NCBI GenBank assembly: GCA_021774015.1
Contig: JAJFJO010000297.1
Coordinates: 1-6,183, forward strand
Length of the DNA stretch: 6,183 nt
Reading direction: 5' to 3'
Source of the DNA: Gammaproteobacteria bacterium
GTDB taxonomy: Bacteria; Pseudomonadota; Gammaproteobacteria; Coxiellales; Coxiellaceae
The first letter of the stretch is position 1, and each line of letters opens with the position of its first letter. The notes beneath the pieces were generated by a model. It did not search any database and was not told the origin of the DNA. It saw only the letters and a program-made list of their open reading frames with translations. Both the position numbers and the translations under genes were made by a program. Of this stretch, positions 1 to 4,506 are shown piece after piece.

Positions 1-1464
1 TTTTTTGGGGCCTTTCGCTGCGCCGCCTTTCTTAGGTCCGCGAGACTGTTCGCCAGAACCTCTTCTCGCATTTGATGATCGGCGACCACCGGATCGTGAC
101 GGCCGGTTTCTTTTACGATTCTCTGGCTCTGCTTCAACCGCCCTTATTTCTTGTGACGGCATTGGGTTGGCTTTTTGGTGCAGGTACACTAGTGCTGCAG
201 CAATATCTTTAGGGTCGCAATCACCTTGCTCGATAATGCTGTTGACCATGTCTCGGTACGTGCCAAGTTTTTTATTGTTTTCAATAACGCCAATCACTGT
301 ATCAGCAAGTTCTTTGCTGCGTTTTTCCTTCATTTCTTGCAATGAAGGCGGGTCGATTTGTTCAATTGGTTTTTGAATGGCGCGCTCAATGTCTTTCAAT
401 AAACGTTGCTCTCTTGGCGTTACAAACAATAACGCTTTGCCTTTGCGTCCAGCGCGACCAGTTCTACCAATGCGGTGGATATAGGATTCTGCATCGTAAG
501 GGATGTCATAATTAATCACATGGCTAACGCGTTCAACATCGATGCCGCGTGCGGCAACATCAGTTGCAACGATAATATCGAGCGAGCCACTTTTAATGCG
601 GCCGATGACTTTCTCACGTAAGGATTGGTTCATGTCGCCATTAAGTGCAGCTGCGGCATAACCACGTGCTTGCAATTTCTCTGCAAGTTCAGTTGAGTCG
701 TTTTTCGTACGAGAAAAAATAATAGCAGCTTGAACGTCTTCGACTTCAAGAAAGCGAGTGAGTACATCTAATTTTTGGTTTCTTGCTACTCGCATAAATA
801 CTTGCTCAATAGCTTCTACCGTATTTTTTGTAGCTTTAATCTGAATTTTTTTGGCGTCTTTGAGGTAGCGTTTGGAGATCTTTTGAATAGAAGCCGGCAT
901 GGTTGCTGAAAATAGGGCGGTTTGATGGGTGTGCGGAATTTGGCTAAGTATCCACTCGACATCATCGATAAAACCCATTTTGAGCATTTCATCAGCTTCG
1001 TCTAAGACAACCATTTTTAATGCATCAACGGCTAGTTTTTCACGACGAAGATGATCCATCACGCGGCCTGGTGTTCCAACAACGACATGAATGCCGCGTT
1101 TTAAGGCGCGCAGTTGGATTTGGTAGTCTTGACCACCGTAAATTGGCGCGACGTGAAAGCCTTTTAGGTGTTTAGCATAAGCCTGAAATGCTTCAGCCAC
1201 CTGGATGGCAAGTTCGCGGGTTGGGGCGATGATCAGTGCTTGAGGTTTGTTTATGCTGAGATCAATTTGAGAAAGAATCGGCAGTGCGAAAGCAGCAGTT
1301 TTGCCTGTGCCTGTTTGGGCTTGGGCTAATAAGTCATCGCCTTCCATTAATACAGGTATGCTTTGCTCTTGAATAGGTGTTGGGTTTTCGTAGCCAAGCT
1401 CTGAAAGGTTTGACAACAAATTTGACGCAACACCAAGATTTTTAAAGGATTTTTTTTCTGACAT
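1..1464 (-). CDS. deaD: DEAD-box ATP-dependent RNA helicase, DeaD/CsdA type (3' end cut by window)
   Basis: An ATP-dependent helicase that unwinds short RNA duplexes; DeaD/CsdA members act in cytoplasmic ribosome assembly and mRNA remodelling, especially in the cold. The frame is open for 488 codons from ATG at 1464 to the window edge. All core motifs are visible: Phe7 and the Q motif (TPIQ, Gln32), motif I AQTGTGKT (49-56), PTRELA (81-86), TPGR (131-134), DEAD (155-158), SAT (186-188), ARGID (305-309) and HRIGRTGR (330-337). After the two RecA domains comes a helical stretch (about 375-432) resembling the DeaD dimerisation region, then an Arg/Gly/Ser/Lys-rich tail from about 449. In E. coli DeaD a similar basic linker precedes a DbpA-like RNA-binding domain, which here would lie outside the window. 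That layout favours DeaD over RhlE or SrmB; the missing C-terminus is the main uncertainty. The Shine-Dalgarno is weak (AGAGAG, 7 nt before ATG). It has its own promoter. Confidence 0.93.
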   Translation of the reverse strand, partial: MSEKKSFKNLGVASNLLSNLSELGYENPTPIQEQSIPVLMEGDDLLAQAQTGTGKTAAFALPILSQIDLSINKPQALIIAPTRELAIQVAEAFQAYAKHLKGFHVAPIYGGQDYQIQLRALKRGIHVVVGTPGRVMDHLRREKLAVDALKMVVLDEADEMLKMGFIDDVEWILSQIPHTHQTALFSATMPASIQKISKRYLKDAKKIQIKATKNTVEAIEQVFMRVARNQKLDVLTRFLEVEDVQAAIIFSRTKNDSTELAEKLQARGYAAAALNGDMNQSLREKVIGRIKSGSLDIIVATDVAARGIDVERVSHVINYDIPYDAESYIHRIGRTGRAGRKGKALLFVTPREQRLLKDIERAIQKPIEQIDPPSLQEMKEKRSKELADTVIGVIENNKKLGTYRDMVNSIIEQGDCDPKDIAAALVYLHQKANPMPSQEIRAVEAEPENRKRNRPSRSGGRRSSNARRGSGEQSRGPKKGGAAKGPKK

Positions 1465-1485
1465 GTTAGAGCTCTCTATAGTTGA

Positions 1486-1514
1486 ATTATACGACCTGGT
1501 AATGAGTCATATAG
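1486..1514 (-). promoter_or_regulatory. Possible second deaD promoter (P2), perfect -10 with poor -35
   Basis: A second perfect TATAAT lies at 1491-1486. It sits in a 9-base stretch, TCGTATAAT, identical to the one that contains the P1 -10, 72 bp upstream. At 17 bp spacing the -35 position reads CTATAT, which matches the consensus poorly, and there is no TGn extended -10. Initiation here would leave a leader of only about 15 nt, so P2 is either a weak or activator-dependent start or a chance match. Confidence 0.3.
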
Positions 1515-1557
1515 GCGTTCACTTAAGAGTAGCCACGAAACATATTAGGCGCTGCGC

Positions 1558-1586
1558 ATTATACGAACAAAGTGGGAGGATGTCAC
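1558..1586 (-). promoter_or_regulatory. Strong sigma70-type promoter for deaD (P1)
   Basis: On the minus strand GTGACA (1586-1581, five of six bases of the -35 consensus) and a perfect TATAAT (1563-1558) are separated by exactly 17 bp. The segment just after the -10 is GC-rich. A start near 1552 would give deaD a leader of roughly 85-90 nt. It lies in the 182-bp gap after the IDO gene, so deaD probably does not depend on upstream transcription. Prediction by inspection only. Confidence 0.72.
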
Positions 1587-1646
1587 GCTTTACTGATGAA
1601 GGCGATTTCAATGCCTGCCGGAGCTCTGAAAATGCTTATAGCTCTG

Positions 1647-2831
1647 TTAGATCAAATGCTGCTTGGTTTCAGTTTCATGCTTACGAAGGTAATCCATAAA
1701 AGGCGTGCCGCCGGTGCCGACAGCCGTAGGGTTGCTTAATGAGGTTTGGTGTTGCTTTTGGATATAGCTAGCAGCATACGCTAAGTGTGTTTTACGAAAT
1801 TTATCGATCAACTGGATGCATTCATTATAGCAATCGCGCAATTTGGGCTCAGTTGTATGATTCTCTAATGCATAATCCCGCAGTGATGGTCCAAGTTCCA
1901 GGGCATTTAAAAATTCACGATGCTCTGGTGGCATGTAGGTGCGCATTTCATTGAGATGTGCTTTCAGTGGGTTGTTTTCGTGAGTGATGCCCAATGCTGC
2001 ATCTAAAGCAGGAATAATTGTGCTTTGCGCGCCGGTTTCACCTTTGAAAAATTGGGGTTCGTTTTTATATTCGTCCACACCTTCATAAATAACACCGTCG
2101 GGTAGGGCGGGGTTATCTTTCCAGCCGTGAATGTAAGGGCGCACTCGGCTGTAATAAATATAAGGGTCGCAATGCTCGGGCATGCGCTCTAGGGTTTCAC
2201 ACATTAGCGCTAGTGCTTTAATCATCGTATTAAAGTGCTGAAGCACTGCATCTGTATTACGTTCTTTAGCTGCTTGCAGTGCAGGTTGCAGTGCGGCGAC
2301 TGCTGGCGCAGCTTTTGTTTCAATATCGACGTGAATTAGGATAAACCACTCTTCATCAATACCACCTAAGAAATTCTGCAATAAAACAATATTGCCAAGT
2401 TCACTATTTTTATTTTCATCCAACCGCTTCCAATTGTATAGCGCATAGGAACCATAAGATAAAACAGGTGGTCGACCTATTTTGCTTGCAACAGCATGCC
2501 AAGGTTTCGCAAGGACCTTTGGCAGCGTGTTGACAGGTTTTGCGTTATTCCAAATATAGGCATGACCTAAATAGGATAGAATAACCATGGCGCGTTCAAG
2601 CTCATTAGCATTGGTTAACTGCGAGACATTAAATTCAGGCATATTACTAATGGTGTTGCGAGTTTGATCGCTGGTTAATAATTTGGGTAAATCTAGGGCT
2701 AGCGTCTCCCATTCAGAAAATTCCTCAGGCAGCTGTTCAATAGGATCTGCAGACGGCAAAAATCCGTGTGGCAAATCAAATTGATTGTCTGTTGATAAAA
2801 TTTTAAAAGGAGAGGTTGACCTTTGATTCAT
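1647..2831 (-). CDS. Indoleamine 2,3-dioxygenase (IDO) family heme protein
   Basis: Likely a cytoplasmic heme enzyme opening the indole ring of L-tryptophan with O2 to give N-formylkynurenine. It has 394 residues, in the normal IDO range, with no signal peptide or membrane segment. Compared with human IDO1 from memory: SKIGRPPVLSYGSYALYNW (116-134) matches the start of the large domain; WFILIH (162-167) aligns with GFFLVS; YYSRVRPYIHGW (226-237) with FFSVLRIYLSGW, keeping Arg231; GETGAQS (264-270) with GGSAGQS; YMPPEHREFL (299-308) with YMPPAHRNFL. His349, in KTHLAYAASYI, fits the proximal heme ligand His346. The GTGGT loop is at 372-376. The distal position Ser167 is His here and Phe226 is Tyr. 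The RBS AAAGGA lies 8 nt before ATG. It begins 35 bp after tRNA-Phe with no visible promoter between, so it may be expressed by read-through. Family assignment is firm; tryptophan as the substrate is inferred. Confidence 0.92.
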   Translation of the reverse strand: MNQRSTSPFKILSTDNQFDLPHGFLPSADPIEQLPEEFSEWETLALDLPKLLTSDQTRNTISNMPEFNVSQLTNANELERAMVILSYLGHAYIWNNAKPVNTLPKVLAKPWHAVASKIGRPPVLSYGSYALYNWKRLDENKNSELGNIVLLQNFLGGIDEEWFILIHVDIETKAAPAVAALQPALQAAKERNTDAVLQHFNTMIKALALMCETLERMPEHCDPYIYYSRVRPYIHGWKDNPALPDGVIYEGVDEYKNEPQFFKGETGAQSTIIPALDAALGITHENNPLKAHLNEMRTYMPPEHREFLNALELGPSLRDYALENHTTEPKLRDCYNECIQLIDKFRKTHLAYAASYIQKQHQTSLSNPTAVGTGGTPFMDYLRKHETETKQHLI

Positions 2832-2839
2832 TCACGTAG

Positions 2840-2845
2840 TCCTTT
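2840..2845 (-). promoter_or_regulatory. Ribosome binding site of the IDO gene
   Basis: AAAGGA on the minus strand, 8 nt before the ATG at 2831. It is well matched and well spaced, fixing the IDO start within the 35-bp gap behind the tRNA gene and supporting translation of that transcript. Confidence 0.75.
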
Positions 2846-2866
2846 ACGTTTATGCTTGGGGTGATT

Positions 2867-2939
<73 letters not shown>

Positions 2940-3140
2940 ATTTTTAAGTCGCTTTGCTGTTTTAAAAATAGCTAAACTAACCTTAAAAACTCCTACTGCT
3001 TTTGTTACCAAGAGCAAGCAGGTCAAGTAGATTAAAGACTCGAGTTCAGCTAGTCAAGTGCTTGTCGATATAAGTTTCACTGTGGTTTATTTATTGCTCA
3101 GACTCGGCTGTTCTTTGTCCAGGCTTTGCTCAAAGTGGTC
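2940..3140 (-). other. yggX to tRNA-Phe intergenic region
   Basis: A 201-bp gap with no credible coding frame. It contains the candidate tRNA promoter, a 31-bp-spaced pair of GTCAAGT repeats (about 3022 and 3053), an 8-bp palindrome ACTCGAGT (3038-3045), and an AT-rich inverted repeat TTTTTAA/TTAAAAA (2941-2947 and 2962-2968) just upstream of the tRNA. I see no convincing rho-independent terminator after yggX; the nearest stem, CTTT/AAAG about 5 bases past the stop, is too short. Confidence 0.5.
3029..3057 (-). promoter_or_regulatory. Candidate promoter for tRNA-Phe (and perhaps IDO)
   Basis: TTGACT (3057-3052, five of six -35 bases) is followed after 17 bp by TAATCT (3034-3029, about three of six -10 bases). 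A start near 3022 would give a tRNA precursor with a 5' leader of about 80 nt. A second TTGAC at 3026-3022 lacks a good -10 at the right distance. The sequence nearer the tRNA is AT-rich (TATTTTTAAAAC), but no -35 pairs convincingly with it. Best of several weak options. Confidence 0.35.
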
Positions 3141-3407
3141 TTATTCTGGGTTAAACTGTTCAGGTTTTTTACTGTCATCACTAAATAGAAATTTCTCCAT
3201 TTCTTCTTCTAGAAACTGTCGAGACTTTGGTTCGATTAGGCTTAAGCGATATTCGTTGATCAAAATAGTTTGATGCTCCAACCATTGGCCCCAGGCTTCT
3301 TGACTAATATTGTCATAGATCTTTTTGCCGAGCTCGCCAGGGTAGGGTTGATTCTCAAGGCCGTCTGCTTCTTTGTTTAATTTTTTACAGAATATTTGGC
3401 GTGTCAT
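3141..3407 (-). CDS. yggX: YggX family Fe(II)-trafficking / oxidative protection protein
   Basis: A small cytoplasmic protein that in enteric bacteria protects Fe-S clusters from oxidative damage and influences iron handling. It has 88 residues (E. coli YggX has 91). Diagnostic stretches match E. coli YggX: TRQIFC with the conserved Cys7, YPGELGKKIYDNIS (22-35), EAWGQW (37-42), QTILINE (46-52) and FLEEEMEKFLF near the C-terminus. The charged tail is the variable part. The start is set by GAGGA 9 nt before ATG at 3407, which puts the first 23 bp of yggX inside the end of mutY. That overlap implies one mRNA and probably translational coupling. The pairing makes sense: MutY carries a [4Fe-4S] cluster and repairs oxidative base damage, while YggX guards clusters against the same stress. 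Confidence 0.96.
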   Translation of the reverse strand: MTRQIFCKKLNKEADGLENQPYPGELGKKIYDNISQEAWGQWLEHQTILINEYRLSLIEPKSRQFLEEEMEKFLFSDDSKKPEQFNPE

Positions 3408-4488
3408 TAGGTTTTTTCCTCAGTAAAGTCATTAAAATGGTTTTAATCGGTGCTGCAATACCTCCTGGCAACTTATCACCTGGTTTATACCAAACTCTGG
3501 GCTGTGATTCCATCAAGAGATGGGGTTGTTTGTTAGCAGATAAGATAATAGGGCTGATCTCTAAGTCATAGTGGCTGAATTTATGCACAAAGGGCTCTAG
3601 TCTTTTAGCGTTCTTGGTTGAGGTATTAAACTCAGATTTGCAGTACTGCTCTAGTTTTTCAATTGGTTCATCATGTTCTGGAAAGCACCATAAGCTACCC
3701 CAAATACCTAAAGGCGGGCGCTGTTCCAATAAAATGTCGCCTTGTTTGTTCTGCAAGATAATGAAGCATGATTTTTTATACGGTTTGGTTTTTTTATCAG
3801 TCTTGCGATGAGGGAATTCTGTTTCGCGATTCACTTTGTGAGCAAGGCAGTTTTTCTCAAAAGGACATTGAGTGCACTTGGGTTTGCTGCGAGTGCAAAT
3901 AGTAGCGCCCAAGTCCATCAATGCTTGGTTGTAATCATTACAACGTTCTTGAGGTGTGAGTGCATCCGTGATGTTCCAGAGCTGTTGGTGCACATCACCC
4001 TTACCCGGCCAGCCAGGCACAGCTAAATAGCGAGTTAATACACGTTTTACATTGCCATCTAAGATGCTAACAGATTGCTGCATGGATAAAGAAAGGATGG
4101 CCCCAGCTGTCGATCTACCGATTCCAGGTAGTGCTAGCAAACCTTCAACTGTATTTGGCATACGCCCGCTGAATTGCTCGTGAATTATTTTTGCTGTTTT
4201 ATGTAAATTGCGCGCGCGAGCGTAATAACCCAAACCAGACCACTGATCCAGCACATCATTATTATCAGCGAGTGCGAGTGCTTTTATACTTGGGAAGTTA
4301 CGCATGAACTTTTTATAGTAGGGAATGACCGTGTTGACTTGAGTTTGCTGCAGCATGATTTCTGATATCCAAACGCGATAAGGTGTTATGGATTTTTGCC
4401 ACGGCAGGTCGTGCCTGCCGTGGTGATCGAACCAATTAAGCAGCTTTGTTGCAAATGCTTTTTTGTTTTTTACTACTATCGTACTCAT
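3385..4488 (-). CDS. mutY: A/G-specific adenine DNA glycosylase MutY
   Basis: Removes adenine mispaired with 8-oxoguanine or guanine, preventing G:C to T:A transversions. It has 367 residues, close to the usual 350. The HhH-GPD core comes first: HGRHDLPWQ (23-31), SEIMLQQTQV with catalytic Glu43, the helix-hairpin-helix LPGIGRSTAGA (120-130), and Asp144 in ILDGNVKRVL. The [4Fe-4S] cysteines are Cys198, Cys205, Cys208 and Cys214 in the standard C-x6-C-x2-C-x5-C spacing. A Nudix-like C-terminal domain for 8-oxoG recognition starts at about 236 (SCFIILQNKQGDILLEQRP) and includes FVHKFSHYDLEI, the counterpart of the family's FTH(F/Y) segment. An in-frame stop lies just upstream of the ATG, so this is the first possible start. 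No clear Shine-Dalgarno is visible; with asmA ending 18 bp earlier, coupled re-initiation is plausible. It overlaps yggX downstream. Confidence 0.97.
   Translation of the reverse strand: MSTIVVKNKKAFATKLLNWFDHHGRHDLPWQKSITPYRVWISEIMLQQTQVNTVIPYYKKFMRNFPSIKALALADNNDVLDQWSGLGYYARARNLHKTAKIIHEQFSGRMPNTVEGLLALPGIGRSTAGAILSLSMQQSVSILDGNVKRVLTRYLAVPGWPGKGDVHQQLWNITDALTPQERCNDYNQALMDLGATICTRSKPKCTQCPFEKNCLAHKVNRETEFPHRKTDKKTKPYKKSCFIILQNKQGDILLEQRPPLGIWGSLWCFPEHDEPIEKLEQYCKSEFNTSTKNAKRLEPFVHKFSHYDLEISPIILSANKQPHLLMESQPRVWYKPGDKLPGGIAAPIKTILMTLLRKKPNDTPNIL
3417..3421 (-). promoter_or_regulatory. Ribosome binding site of yggX, inside mutY
   Basis: GAGGA on the minus strand, 9 nt before the yggX ATG and within the last codons of mutY. 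It supports the overlapping start rather than a later one. Confidence 0.7.
4399..4423. repeat. Perfect 10-bp inverted repeat with 5-nt loop inside mutY
   Basis: CCACGGCAGG and its exact reverse complement CCTGCCGTGG are separated by 5 bases (TCGTG on the plus strand). In the mutY mRNA this forms a GC-rich hairpin over codons 23-30, encoding HHGRHDLP and part of W, starting about 65 nt after the start codon. The arms fall on the conserved MutY motif GRxxLPW, so the DNA is coding and not an insertion. No T-run follows, so it is not a standard terminator. Confidence 0.85.
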
Positions 4489-4506
4489 AGGCCGTACTTA
4501 TAGGGG

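Larger units (their letters stand above)
1465..1646 (-). other. IDO-deaD intergenic region: deaD leader, no clear terminator
   Basis: This 182-bp gap holds the two candidate deaD promoters and the leader. I see no stem followed by a T-run after the IDO stop codon. The best stem nearby, GAGCT/AGCTC about 14 nt apart around 1622-1645, is short and lacks a U-tract. The leader has two tiny open frames on the minus strand, MFRGYS (ATG at about 1540) and MTHYQVV (ATG at 1510, stop at 1489-1487), both with poor ribosome-binding sites. The 8-bp palindrome AGAGCTCT (1468-1475) overlaps the weak deaD Shine-Dalgarno. A plus-strand frame through this region is not supported as a gene. Confidence 0.5.

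Noticed and set aside
5..376. 123-codon plus-strand frame at the window start
   Set aside because: Antisense to the basic tail and preceding helical region of DeaD; the Pro/Arg/Ser richness mirrors the Arg/Gly-rich tail.
1622..1645. GAGCT / AGCTC stem as an IDO terminator
   Set aside because: Only 5 bp with a long loop and no following T-run.
1463..1699. 78-codon plus-strand frame starting over the deaD start codon
   Set aside because: Poor ribosome-site spacing, no recognisable composition or motif, and it runs antisense into the end of the IDO gene and across the deaD promoter.
2272..2300. Short direct repeat TTGCAGTGC in the IDO gene
   Set aside because: Two copies 14 bp apart encode the helical stretch AALQPALQAA; explained by coding of a repetitive helix.
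2941..2968. TTTTTAA / TTAAAAA inverted repeat as a terminator for yggX
   Set aside because: The stem is AT only with a 14-nt loop and lies just upstream of the tRNA; too weak for a rho-independent terminator.
3058..3273. 71-codon plus-strand frame over the yggX 3' half
   Set aside because: Antisense to a conserved gene, Ser/Leu/Arg-rich shadow composition, no ribosome binding site.
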